From: a virus
Direction: 5' to 3' (one strand)
Virus record (IMG/VR): IMGVR_UViG_3300049855_000015
Coordinates: 1-42,928 of that record
Length of the DNA stretch: 42,928 nucleotides
In this document: positions 14,719-21,046 of the stretch, in pieces
Numbering within the stretch: position 1 is the first letter of the stretch
Layout: every line of letters starts with the position of its first letter
Notes under the pieces: model-generated
The model's database searches: none
Seen by the model: only the letters and a program-made list of their open reading frames with translations
Told to the model about the DNA's origin: nothing
Program-made: the position numbers and the translations under genes

Positions 14719-15630
14719 CTAGTTATCCATCAGGTCGTAGATGATTCCGTCAACGTTGAAGTCGAGACGAATGGCTGCTTCTCGACCATTAACGAAATTG
14801 ATCGATCCTTCGTTCATAGCATTGAACACACCAAAGTCGATGTACCCATCACCATGATTACGCACCCAGCCGACAACCGCACCGGCCTTGGTGTGCTCGA
14901 TACCGAGTGACTGGTATACCTCATTAAGGAATACGTGTCCTCGGATGCGCAACATGTCGTTCCAGTAGTTCTGACGCGAACGAAGGAAGACCATGTTGTA
15001 TTCCTGGGTCGGCTCCCAGTATTCGTTTAGCTGATCGAAGAACTTGGAATACTGAGAAAGCGAAGTCTCGTCAACCGTAAGGCTTCGAGCGGTAAGAGTA
15101 ATATCCTTACCGTTGTCCGCCTTGATGGTCACCGGGAATTCCTGAGGCTTTCCGTGCTGGTATTCGTAGTCCTTCTCACGCCCAAGGTCGTCGATTACAC
15201 GTGAACGGTAACGGTTGAATCCCTGGTCGAGCGCAGCGTACGCAGCCGTTACAGCAGCATTACGCTTGTTCAGAATACGGTGCGAGCTCGTAAGAGCTGC
15301 GATAGAAAGACCACCAACAATGATTGCGGGACCATACATCTTGAAAATATCAGCAGTAGCCTTGCCATACAGCAACGCGACATCATGATTGTAGTCTGCC
15401 TGGTCGTAGGCAACATCATCATCGTCAAGGGCAATGATCATCTTGTCCTTGAACTCACTGACCTCGTCCAGGACGTCAGGCAGCTTGAGAGTTGCTCGAC
15501 TAGCCAAAACCGTCGTTGCAACGAATCCCGTAACCCCCGCGGCAAACAGGATTGTCGGGGAGTTCTTCTTCAGAACGAGGGACTTTGGACCCGTGTACTT
15601 GAGAATCCCGTTAGGGAGCTTGAGCTTCAT
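14719..15630 (-). CDS. DUF6353-like membrane protein A (303 aa)
   Basis: 303 residues. Two hydrophobic segments: NSPTILFAAGVTGFVATTVL (about 24-43) and YGPAIIVGGLSIAALTSS (about 105-122), then RNAAVTAAYAALDQGFNRYRSRV and a soluble C-terminal domain ending FNVDGIIYDLMDN. The order matches the protein at 17847-18602, so the two are paralogues. I associate both with DUF6353, common in actinophages and of unknown function. The ATG follows CTAAGGAGATCAT. Possible roles include membrane-linked replication, exclusion of other phages or lysis control; the sequence does not decide. Confidence 0.75.
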   Translation of the reverse strand: MKLKLPNGILKYTGPKSLVLKKNSPTILFAAGVTGFVATTVLASRATLKLPDVLDEVSEFKDKMIIALDDDDVAYDQADYNHDVALLYGKATADIFKMYGPAIIVGGLSIAALTSSHRILNKRNAAVTAAYAALDQGFNRYRSRVIDDLGREKDYEYQHGKPQEFPVTIKADNGKDITLTARSLTVDETSLSQYSKFFDQLNEYWEPTQEYNMVFLRSRQNYWNDMLRIRGHVFLNEVYQSLGIEHTKAGAVVGWVRNHGDGYIDFGVFNAMNEGSINFVNGREAAIRLDFNVDGIIYDLMDN

Positions 15631-15639
15631 ATGATCTCC

Positions 15640-15774
15640 TTAGACCTTTCCAGATTTCTTTAGCCGCAAATATACGGCTACGACTTGATCCTCCGACATC
15701 GCGAGGACTTTGTTACGCCAAGAGGCGGTAGAATATGCATGTAATAGGGCTTGACGCTTTGCCTCCGTGTCCAT
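15640..15774 (-). CDS. Short helical protein (44 aa)
   Basis: A 44-codon frame, MDTEAKRQALLHAYSTASWR..., ending RLKKSGKV. The ATG follows TTAGGAGATCCA, and the stop TAA overlaps the ribosome site of the next gene, so it fits cleanly between its neighbours. It is basic and helical, with an EDQVVAVYLRLKKSGK ending. Small proteins of this kind lie next to DUF6353 genes in actinophages, but I do not recognise a function. Confidence 0.7.
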   Translation of the reverse strand: MDTEAKRQALLHAYSTASWRNKVLAMSEDQVVAVYLRLKKSGKV

Positions 15775-15782
15775 TGGATCTC

Positions 15783-16442
15783 CTAATCTAGAACGATGGG
15801 TCGAGGTAGGTCGAGCAAATATCCGCCACGAACGCGGACGACAGAAGAACCTTGCAGAGAAGTCCAGCCCCAGCCACGGTCCGTGAACTCGTCGGTCACT
15901 CCAACGAGCTCGTAGAACTCTGAAACCGTGACCTGCTCGTACTGACTAAGCAAGTTGTACATGTTTTCCAGAACGAAGTCGGCGTCTGCGCGGCTCTCCA
16001 ACACGATTTCGTCGAAGTTGTGCATACCGCGAGCACGAGAACTCATCTGGCGGCCCTGTTGCTGCTGAGCACGCTGCGGGTTTCCGTAATTTACGGGGCC
16101 CTGATTGCCGTAGGACATGGTCCCAAGTGGTCCACTAGGGCCACCGCGACGGCGTCCTGGACGTCCCCAACGCTGCTCTCCGCCAAAGAGCATTTGGTCT
16201 ACGCCCGAACTAACAGCGTCGGACAGCATGTCCTTAGCTGCCGGGACGAGAATATCGTAGGCAATGTACTGCCAAACGTTCTTAGAATCTCCGCCAAGGA
16301 AGACATTAGCAAAGCGCTTTCCAAGCGGAGTCTTACGACGAGAGACACTACCCTGCGTAACCTTTTCGATCTTCTTATCGGCAGTAGGCCGCTGCTGTGG
16401 AACTCGCTTGGCCTTATTGCTGTTAGATGGATAGTTTTCCAT
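15783..16442 (-). CDS. Conserved phage protein with disordered middle (219 aa)
   Basis: 219 residues from ATG 16442 behind GAAAAGAGGATTC; an earlier ATG at 16475 falls in a terminator hairpin. The N terminus is basic (NKAKRVPQQRPTADKKIEK), then GKRFANVFLGGDSKNVWQYIAYDILVPAAKD, a glycine/arginine/glutamine-rich linker, and a compact C-terminal domain (ADFVLENMYNLLSQYEQVTVSEFYELVG...). The same layout occurs in a conserved actinophage family of unknown function. The basic half suggests nucleic acid or membrane contact. Confidence 0.75.
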   Translation of the reverse strand: MENYPSNSNKAKRVPQQRPTADKKIEKVTQGSVSRRKTPLGKRFANVFLGGDSKNVWQYIAYDILVPAAKDMLSDAVSSGVDQMLFGGEQRWGRPGRRRGGPSGPLGTMSYGNQGPVNYGNPQRAQQQQGRQMSSRARGMHNFDEIVLESRADADFVLENMYNLLSQYEQVTVSEFYELVGVTDEFTDRGWGWTSLQGSSVVRVRGGYLLDLPRPIVLD

Positions 16443-16451
16443 GAATCCTCT

Positions 16452-16498
16452 TTTCAAAAATAGAAAGCCATACACCAGGGTTTAGTTGGTGTACAGCT
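16452..16498 (-). terminator. Rho-independent terminator
   Basis: On the minus strand AGCTGTACACCA (16498-16487) pairs with TGGTGTATGGCT (16477-16466) over 12 bp including G-U pairs, loop ACTAAACCC-like, followed by TTCTATTTTTG. It lies right after the stop of the 93-residue gene. Confidence 0.82.
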
Positions 16499-16504
16499 TT
16501 TGTG

Positions 16505-16786
16505 CTATGAGGCGGGAGTGGTCTCTTCGGACTTGACAGTGACACGGATTCCGTTCACGAAGTCAGCGACAGCGTCGATCTGGTCTTCGATGAAGTCTTC
16601 AGCGTAGTCCGAGATCATCCAGGCAAGCGTGTACGCACCAGCGACGTAAGCTACCTTACGGAACTTAGTGGCGGGTGTGCACGTGTTGTGGAGGATGACA
16701 TCGGAGATGATCTGAGACGCACCGATTCCCACAATTGACTTTGCGGTGAACTTTGCGATTCGGTATCCAGTGGCATTCTTGTTCAT
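16505..16786 (-). CDS. Small membrane protein (93 aa)
   Basis: 93 residues with two moderately hydrophobic segments, SIVGIGASQIISDVIL (about 17-32) and KVAYVAGAYTLAWMISDY (about 44-61), and an acidic then threonine-rich C terminus. The ATG follows GAAAGGATATTCTC. A copy of the repeated promoter module lies just upstream and a strong terminator just after, so this is a one-gene unit, probably highly expressed. I do not recognise a family. Confidence 0.75.
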   Translation of the reverse strand: MNKNATGYRIAKFTAKSIVGIGASQIISDVILHNTCTPATKFRKVAYVAGAYTLAWMISDYAEDFIEDQIDAVADFVNGIRVTVKSEETTPAS

Positions 16787-16801
16787 GAGAATATCCTTTC
16801 A

Positions 16802-16826
16802 TAGGGGTCATTATAAGGCATGTTTT
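16802..16826 (-). promoter_or_regulatory. Copy 2 of the repeated promoter module
   Basis: Minus strand AACATGCCTTATAATGACCCC; -10 TATAAT at 16815-16810. The ATG of the 93-residue membrane protein lies about 24 nt downstream, leaving a very short leader. Confidence 0.75.
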
Positions 16827-16854
16827 TATTACGAGGAAGGGGGCGCATGTTTGC

Positions 16855-16940
16855 GGGGGATGCAACTCGGCTGTCGTTTAAGTTCAGCGTCCGGAATAGA
16901 GCAACCTGTACCCCTACCGTAATGCTCTCGCTGAACCCCT
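16855..16940 (-). ncRNA. Structured RNA element with the shared TTAAACGACAGC motif
   Basis: On the minus strand GTTCAGCG (16936-16929) pairs with CGCTGAAC (16889-16882), enclosing AGAGCA (16928-16923) paired with TGCTCT (16903-16898) and a 19-nt loop. All 14 pairs are exact. The 3' strand continues TTAAACGACAGC-CG-AGTTGCA, matching TTAAACGACAGC-GGCT-AGTTGCA in the large RNA region (7343-7365). It follows the stop of the gene ending at 16946 and precedes promoter copy 2, so it would be a 3' UTR element or a small RNA. Confidence 0.55.
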
Positions 16941-16945
16941 TTCAC

Positions 16946-17476
16946 TCAAGAACTACTTCCGGACGACTGCTGCTCTCGCCAAGCGGTGTACTCTCGATAC
17001 TCCTCGACAGACATGTTCATCTTTGCAGCCGCCGCGACCTCTGGGTCCACAACAGGACTAGTCAAAGGTGCGTTAGGAAGCGGAAGGTTTTGCTTCTGCT
17101 TGTGGTCCTCCGGCTCCAGGTTGTTCGGGACAACGTTGTTCATGAAGTCCGCTGCTTCCTTGTCGTCCGTAGCTAGCAGCATGAAGAACTCAGAATATGC
17201 GTTGGTCTGAGTGAACTCTTCACGAAGCTCGGGCGTCTTGATGAAGCGACGACCATCGGGGGACTTTATTCCGTAAGCACGAAGCACAAGGTCCTTGAAA
17301 GTGGAAACCAAAAGGGCCCCGTCTTCTGACGCAGCAATAGCCTGCATTCGGGCGACAAGGCCACCCTTGGTGCTGAGGTTCATCTCAGTGAGCTCGGCCT
17401 TAGACAGGTTGAAATATAGTTCTTCAGTGACCTCGGTACCGTTAAAGTCCGTATAGGTCAGGATCTTCTTGTACAT
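16946..17476 (-). CDS. Conserved phage protein, tail-chaperone-like (176 aa)
   Basis: 176 residues. The N-terminal 110 residues (KKILTYTDFNGTEVTEELYFNLSKAELTEM..., FKDLVLRAYGIKSPDGRRF, TNAYSEFFMLLATDDKEAADFMN) resemble a widespread phage family seen near tail or early genes and sometimes labelled tail assembly chaperone. The C-terminal 60 residues are proline- and serine-rich and likely disordered. The ATG follows TTTGGAGAACC. It lies in the membrane-protein island, far from the tail genes, which weakens the chaperone label. A structured RNA element follows its stop. Confidence 0.65.
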   Translation of the reverse strand: MYKKILTYTDFNGTEVTEELYFNLSKAELTEMNLSTKGGLVARMQAIAASEDGALLVSTFKDLVLRAYGIKSPDGRRFIKTPELREEFTQTNAYSEFFMLLATDDKEAADFMNNVVPNNLEPEDHKQKQNLPLPNAPLTSPVVDPEVAAAAKMNMSVEEYREYTAWREQQSSGSSS

Positions 17477-17490
17477 GGTTCTCCAAATAT

Positions 17491-17527
17491 CGAAAAGGAA
17501 TAGGCCCAGTAAAATTCTTACTGAGCC
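17491..17527 (-). terminator. Hairpin terminator or attenuator
   Basis: On the minus strand GGCTCAGTAA (17527-17518) pairs with TTACTGGGCC (17512-17503) over 10 bp with one G-U pair and a 5-nt loop, followed by TATTCCTTTTC. It lies between the gene ending at 17566 and the ribosome site of the next gene, whose only visible promoter is upstream, so termination is probably partial. Confidence 0.65.
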
Positions 17528-17565
17528 CAGTCCTTTGACTTGATTCCTGTTGAGGGAATGTGAGG

Positions 17566-17790
17566 TCAGACGATCTCTTCGGTCGAGAAGTCGTTCGAGG
17601 AGTCCGAGTCATCTGCGTCGTTGTCGTCCGACAGGAACTTCGTAGCCGCGAAGGCTGCAGCAGCGGTGCCAAGGGCAACCAGTGCAACAGTCGCGAGGGT
17701 ACGACGGTTCTTGTAGAACGGAACGGCGGCGGGGATGATGACGGTCTCATCGGAGACGATCTCAACAACCGGGGGAGTGGTGTCAGACAT
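17566..17790 (-). CDS. Small single-pass membrane protein (74 aa)
   Basis: 74 residues from ATG 17790 behind GAAAGGAACTGTC; upstream in-frame starts run through the promoter. The N terminus is acidic, then KNRRTLATVALVALGTAAAAFAATKF forms one transmembrane helix, and the C terminus is an Asp/Ser-rich tail (DDNDADDSDSSNDFS). Promoter copy 3 lies directly upstream. The layout resembles small actinophage membrane proteins of unknown function. Confidence 0.75.
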   Translation of the reverse strand: MSDTTPPVVEIVSDETVIIPAAVPFYKNRRTLATVALVALGTAAAAFAATKFLSDDNDADDSDSSNDFSTEEIV

Positions 17791-17813
17791 GACAGTTCCT
17801 TTCGTTAAGGGGT

Positions 17814-17840
17814 GGGGGGTCATTATAGGGCTTGTTTTTT
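17814..17840 (-). promoter_or_regulatory. Copy 3 of the repeated promoter module
   Basis: Minus strand AACAAGCCCTATAATGACCCC; -10 at 17827-17822. It starts immediately after the stop codon of the upstream gene. Its upstream flank (TTTGCG, ACCGCAGAAAAAACA) is almost identical to that of copy 4, so these two are a longer duplication. Confidence 0.75.
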
Positions 17841-17846
17841 CTGCGG

Positions 17847-18602
17847 TTACGCAAAGCGATAGTAGTCCCTTACGGGTGCTACATTGAAGTTGATAGACAG
17901 ACAAGGCTTGTCGTCAGCTGTCAAAGTAGCCGAAAGACTAACATCAAGTAGCTTGTCTACGTTCCAACCAACTTCATCTGAGAATTCAGTGCGATCCAGA
18001 TCCAGCAAGTTATACCAGTCCGTAAGTGACGCATAGTTGTCATGAAGGACTCGGTGGTTCAGATCGTTCTCGGCCTTTCGAATGGTTTCTACCGTCGAAC
18101 AAAAATATCGACCAGAAAAAGCATCGAAACAAAGAACATCAGAGTTACCAGACACAAGAATAGTCTGCGCTCCGTTTGTACGCTTAACCTGATCCTGGGC
18201 AACTTCATCTCGAATCTGCCTTTCCTTGTGTTCGCCAATCTTATCAATGACCTTCTCCTTGTACTCGGTCATTGTCTTTTCGGAGATCGCATATGCTGCG
18301 GCGAGTGCGGCCGCCCTACGGTTTCCGATGCGATTCGAGAGAACAATGCAGGTAACCGTACCTAGACCTAGGACTACCGGTGGAATATAGACGGGCCACA
18401 CCAGCTTGACGCAATCCTTGTAGGGGATTGGTTCCTGCCGAATATCGCACTCCTCATCCAGAATCCGGATAGCCTTGAATGATGCTCGTCCCGTAAGGAC
18501 GGCTGTGGTGATAGTACCAGCAACGGCGACACCCGTGAGAATCGTAGGGGAGTTGTCGAGAATGATCTTTTCGAGTTTCTTTGCTCGTCTACTCAAAGTC
18601 AC
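17847..18602 (-). CDS. DUF6353-like membrane protein B (251 aa)
   Basis: 251 residues from a GTG at 18602, 7 nt after GAGGAG; the upstream ATG at 18674 has no ribosome site and would overlap the previous gene by 86 nt. Two hydrophobic segments, NSPTILTGVAVAGTITTAVL and YIPPVVLGLGTVTCIVLS, then RRAAALAAAYAISEKTMTEYKEKVIDKIGE and a C-terminal domain ending SINFNVAPVRDYYRFA. Segment order and spacing match protein A (14719-15630), so they are paralogues from an old duplication. Function unknown. The stop is only a few bases from promoter copy 3. Confidence 0.75.
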   Translation of the reverse strand: MTLSRRAKKLEKIILDNSPTILTGVAVAGTITTAVLTGRASFKAIRILDEECDIRQEPIPYKDCVKLVWPVYIPPVVLGLGTVTCIVLSNRIGNRRAAALAAAYAISEKTMTEYKEKVIDKIGEHKERQIRDEVAQDQVKRTNGAQTILVSGNSDVLCFDAFSGRYFCSTVETIRKAENDLNHRVLHDNYASLTDWYNLLDLDRTEFSDEVGWNVDKLLDVSLSATLTADDKPCLSINFNVAPVRDYYRFA

Positions 18603-18783
18603 TACGATACTCCTCTGCTCGTCGAAGTGTTTCTGCGTCCTTACGATCTTGCTTGATCTCTTCGAAATATCCATTGATTTCGAGGTAGAAGATCACACCA
18701 GCACCCACGATCACGATCAGGGCTGCGCCAAACACAACTACATACCACAGAACAACAATGGCATCTGCCAAGAACGTAAGCAT
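18589..18783 (-). CDS. Small membrane protein (64 aa)
   Basis: 64 residues. MLTFLADAIVVLWYVVVFGA and the following LIVIVGAGVIFYL make a long hydrophobic hairpin or single helix, followed by a charged cytoplasmic tail (GYFEEIKQDRKDAETLRRAEE). The ATG follows CTAGGAGAAACA. It overlaps the start of the DUF6353-like gene by 14 nt, and that gene's ribosome site lies inside its last codons, so the two are translationally coupled. Confidence 0.75.
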   Translation of the reverse strand: MLTFLADAIVVLWYVVVFGAALIVIVGAGVIFYLEINGYFEEIKQDRKDAETLRRAEEYRSDFE

Positions 18784-18798
18784 TGTTTCTCCTAGGGG

Positions 18799-18915
18799 TT
18801 AGTTACGAACTTCGCGGACAAACACCCAAATAAGCCAGAAGCCACAGGTGATAAATGTCATGAAGCAGTCAAACAGAAAATTCAGAAAGCCATAACGGCC
18901 TTTTGCAATAGACAT
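18799..18915 (-). CDS. Small membrane protein (38 aa)
   Basis: A 38-codon frame, MSIAKGRYGFLNFLFDCFMT..., with one transmembrane helix (FLFDCFMTFITCGFWLIWVFV) and a basic C terminus (REVRN). The ATG follows TTTTTAGGAGGCAAT. The pattern GFxNFLFDCFMT-xx-WLIWVFVRE is one I recognise from tiny conserved actinophage membrane proteins. It heads the operon with the 64-residue and DUF6353-like genes, although a terminator hairpin lies just upstream. Confidence 0.75.
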   Translation of the reverse strand: MSIAKGRYGFLNFLFDCFMTFITCGFWLIWVFVREVRN

Positions 18916-18925
18916 ATTGCCTCCT

Positions 18926-18976
18926 AAAAATAGAAACCCATAACCCAGGTCGGGTGACGAGGGTTTGGGTTATTGG
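18926..18976 (-). terminator. Rho-independent terminator
   Basis: On the minus strand CCAATAACCCA (18976-18966) pairs with TGGGTTATGGG (18947-18937) with one mismatch, followed by TTTCTATTTTTAGG. The T-rich tail leads into the AGGAGG of the next gene, so read-through or a new start must serve the genes below. Confidence 0.72.
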
Positions 18977-18978
18977 CT

Positions 18979-19104
18979 TCAGAGTCCGATCTTGTCGCAA
19001 GCCTTGTCGGCTGCCTTCGTAGCAATGGTTCCGACCGTCACGACTGCGAGTACGTAGACGGCGGCCTTAACCAGAGTGCGCTGAAAGCTTTCGTTGGTGG
19101 GCAT
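18979..19104 (-). CDS. Small membrane protein (41 aa)
   Basis: A 41-codon frame, MPTNESFQRTLVKAAVYVLA..., with one transmembrane helix (LVKAAVYVLAVVTVGTIATKA) and a short Lys/Asp tail. The ATG follows GAAAGGATCTACTCTC and lies about 20 nt below the -10 of promoter copy 4. The stop is right before a terminator hairpin. A one-gene unit with its own promoter and terminator implies strong, separate expression of this tiny protein. Confidence 0.72.
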   Translation of the reverse strand: MPTNESFQRTLVKAAVYVLAVVTVGTIATKAADKACDKIGL

Positions 19105-19122
19105 GAGAGTAGATCCTTTCTG

Positions 19123-19149
19123 TAGGGGTCATTATAAGGCATGTTTTTT
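19123..19149 (-). promoter_or_regulatory. Copy 4 of the repeated promoter module
   Basis: Minus strand AACATGCCTTATAATGACCCC; -10 at 19136-19131, with the extended upstream match ACCGCAGAAAAAACA shared with copy 3. It drives the 41-residue membrane protein gene. Confidence 0.75.
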
Positions 19150-19173
19150 CTGCGGTCGCAAAATATATAGGCC

Positions 19174-19242
19174 ATGGGAGAGACACAGAAGACATGTAAG
19201 AGTTTATGTAGCGTTCTTACACGTCTTCTGTGTCTTACCCAT
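19174..19242. other. Very long hairpin, about 25 bp
   Basis: AGACACAGAAGAC (19181-19193) pairs with GTCTTCTGTGTCT (19223-19235) without error; after an A/C mismatch TGTAAGA (19195-19201) pairs with TCTTACA (19215-19221), closing a 13-nt loop. Outer ATGGG/CCCAT (19174-19178/19238-19242) adds 5 bp across a small internal loop. There is no U-tail on the minus strand. It lies after the stop of the 96-residue gene and just above promoter copy 4. It may be a terminator-like barrier, an RNase III site or a double-stranded regulator. Confidence 0.8.
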
Positions 19243-19257
19243 TGATGGCGGATCGTG

Positions 19258-19548
19258 TTACTTCAGCTTGGTGATGAAGGACGTCGCCTTGGTGGTGATA
19301 ATGTTGTGCTTCTCGTAGCCAACGATGATCAGGATTCCGGCGAGGTTTCCTGCAATGATCGCAAGCGTGTCAGGGCTCACCTTGGGCGTAGGCTTGTTAG
19401 CTGTTCGCAGTTTGGTGAGCTTCTTAATCGCTTTGAGCGTTGCAGAATATTCATCGGAACCCACGGTCATCGTCGACAGAGCGAGAAGTCGATCATTGAT
19501 CAACTTTTCAAGACGGTCGTCCGTTGTATTCACTTTGCGTGTGAACAA
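19258..19548 (-). CDS. Small membrane protein (96 aa), TTG start
   Basis: 96 residues. I chose a TTG at 19548, 6 nt after GGAG and about 25 nt below promoter copy 5; upstream ATGs lie on the promoter itself. A GTG at 19533 is an alternative. The N-terminal half is helical and charged (TTDDRLEKLINDRLLALST), then SPDTLAIIAGNLAGILIIVGY forms one transmembrane helix near the C terminus, so most of the protein would be cytoplasmic. It follows the endolysin gene and may be accessory to lysis, but it is transcribed separately. Confidence 0.68.
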   Translation of the reverse strand: MFTRKVNTTDDRLEKLINDRLLALSTMTVGSDEYSATLKAIKKLTKLRTANKPTPKVSPDTLAIIAGNLAGILIIVGYEKHNIITTKATSFITKLK

Positions 19549-19563
19549 GGAGTTCTCCAATCG

Positions 19564-19588
19564 TAGGGGGTCATTATAGGCCCTGTTA
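19564..19588 (-). promoter_or_regulatory. Copy 5 of the repeated promoter module
   Basis: Minus strand AACAGGGCCTATAATGACCCC; -10 at 19578-19573. It begins 7 nt after the endolysin stop and is the most diverged copy in the AACAnGCC part. A TTGTAT at -35 distance (18 nt) is the best -35 match among the five. Confidence 0.72.
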
Positions 19589-19594
19589 TTCCTA

Positions 19595-20179
19595 CTATAC
19601 AAGCTTGTTCACGATCTTCTGAACAGCTGCTGCGTTGTAGCCAGCCTTGGTCAAACGAGTCACACGATCTGCACCATAACCCCACTTGCCCGCGATGACT
19701 TCCTTGGCAATGGTCGTATTGGACTTGAGCACACGAGTGTACTTTGGGCGTCCATAGCCCTTGATGCCCGTCTTACGAATCTTGCGCCAAACGCCATTAC
19801 CCTCACGAGATCCGGCGCTGTTTGTGTTACCCTCGATGGTGATGATCGATCCGTCCTTAAGAACAGCCTCGACGATACCCACGTGGCTAATACGGTTCAC
19901 ACCGTCGCCGGGGAAGTCGAAATATACGATGTCACCAGCGCGAGGGGAACTGTGCCACTGTCCGCGATCCTTGAACCACTGGGCACCAGCAGGAGTGTAG
20001 GCATGCTTGGGGATGATCTTGCTTGCTCCGGCCTTAGAGGCCACCCAGGAAACAAACATTGCGCACCATGGGTTGTTGTTAAGACCATACCACTTGCCGT
20101 ACTTGGTGTCGTTGTTTGCGCCCTCCTTGTAGCCGATCTGAGAGCGAGCGACGGAAATAACCTGAGCTGCAGTAGTCAT
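19595..20179 (-). CDS. Endolysin: CHAP peptidase plus Cpl-7-like repeat
   Basis: 194 residues. The CHAP domain covers about 1-145: catalytic Cys in NPWCAMFVSWVASKAG (about 38), His in ISHVGIVEAV (about 102) and TIEGNTN for the third residue. Residues about 155-194 (AKEVIAGKWGYGADRVTRLTKAGYNAAAVQKIVN) match a Cpl-7-type wall-binding repeat (EVIaGkWGnG..R..RL..AGYd..aVQ..VN). It cuts peptidoglycan at lysis. There is no signal peptide, so release depends on the holin encoded one base upstream (TAATG overlap). The ribosome site is GAGGAGGCGTA. Confidence 0.93.
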   Translation of the reverse strand: MTTAAQVISVARSQIGYKEGANNDTKYGKWYGLNNNPWCAMFVSWVASKAGASKIIPKHAYTPAGAQWFKDRGQWHSSPRAGDIVYFDFPGDGVNRISHVGIVEAVLKDGSIITIEGNTNSAGSREGNGVWRKIRKTGIKGYGRPKYTRVLKSNTTIAKEVIAGKWGYGADRVTRLTKAGYNAAAVQKIVNKLV

Positions 20180-20499
20180 TACGCCTCCTCGCCGTCGGAC
20201 ACATACTCATGGTTGGGGTCCTGAATAACCTTCTGCGATCCGTCTTCGGGTCGCTCAGAGTTGTCAGTGGCCTCTGCGAACTCATCGAGCTCGGTGGCGT
20301 CAGCCTTAACCTGGCCGAGTCCGTAGCCCTGAACCAATGGCGTAACCCAGGCAAGAAGCGCAGTCAGAACCAAAGTCCCGATTGACGCCTGCATGGGCGT
20401 AAGTTCAAGCGAGGGCAGCTGCTCAAGACCAAAAGTAACGGCAGCCGACAAAAGCAACAGCAACAGGTGACGCACCTGTACTGGAAGTCGTCCAATCAT
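20179..20499 (-). CDS. Holin
   Basis: 106 residues from ATG 20499 behind GTAGGAGTTAAT; a longer frame lacks a ribosome site. Two transmembrane helices, HLLLLLLSAAVTFGL and QASIGTLVLTALLAWVTPLV, are followed by a YGLG turn and a long acidic C-terminal tail (ELDEFAEATDNSERPEDGSQ). This is the layout of r1t-type phage holins. It would form the membrane lesion that releases the endolysin, whose start overlaps its stop. Confidence 0.82.
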   Translation of the reverse strand: MIGRLPVQVRHLLLLLLSAAVTFGLEQLPSLELTPMQASIGTLVLTALLAWVTPLVQGYGLGQVKADATELDEFAEATDNSERPEDGSQKVIQDPNHEYVSDGEEA

Positions 20500-20500
20500 A

Positions 20501-21046
20501 TTAACTCCTACTCTGTGTACTATTACCGCTAACGCGTTCAATTCTTACGTTAGTCGGACCAGCAAATGTAACGCATTTAGACCTAGTGCCGCTTTCTGAG
20601 CAGCCAGTAATCTCGAAATCATAAAGTCCAGTCCCCAAGGTACCGTCAACGTATACCGACGTTGGATTGTCGTAAATACATTCGGGGAACGTTTCTGGAA
20701 TATGGAAATCGCGACTAACTACTTTAGTTCTAATCTGCGCCTCGCCCTTATCTGTTCTAAACTTCAGAACCGCGATAATGTCGGACGTTGTTTTACCGGT
20801 TGGTTGACAAATTTCGGGAAACGTCCAAGTGACAACGTCTCCAGTACGATATACACCATCTGCTGGTGCGTTTACCAGTGTTGGCTTACCGGTTACGGTT
20901 ACCTGTGGGATTGGCCAAATATAGTACGCCGCCGTAAGGATGATCACAAGAGTGGCAAAGATAATCGGCGCGATATAGAACTTAGCCTTCTTGGCTTCCT
21001 TTTTGTTCAGATCGTGTACGCCATCTAGCCCTTGGTGATCCACCAT
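20501..21046 (-). CDS. Single-pass membrane protein with exported domain (181 aa)
   Basis: 181 residues from ATG 21046 behind GGGAGGTTTGACGAT. After a charged N terminus (NKKEAKKAKF), IAPIIFATLVIILTAAYYIW is a membrane anchor, and the remaining 130 residues look like a beta-rich extracytoplasmic domain with three or four cysteines (EICQPTG, ECIYD, GCSESG, KCVTF) that may form disulfides. It stands in the lysis cassette between a membrane coiled-coil protein and the holin. It could be a spanin-like or antiholin factor or an exclusion protein; no family is recognised. Confidence 0.7.
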   Translation of the reverse strand: MVDHQGLDGVHDLNKKEAKKAKFYIAPIIFATLVIILTAAYYIWPIPQVTVTGKPTLVNAPADGVYRTGDVVTWTFPEICQPTGKTTSDIIAVLKFRTDKGEAQIRTKVVSRDFHIPETFPECIYDNPTSVYVDGTLGTGLYDFEITGCSESGTRSKCVTFAGPTNVRIERVSGNSTQSRS

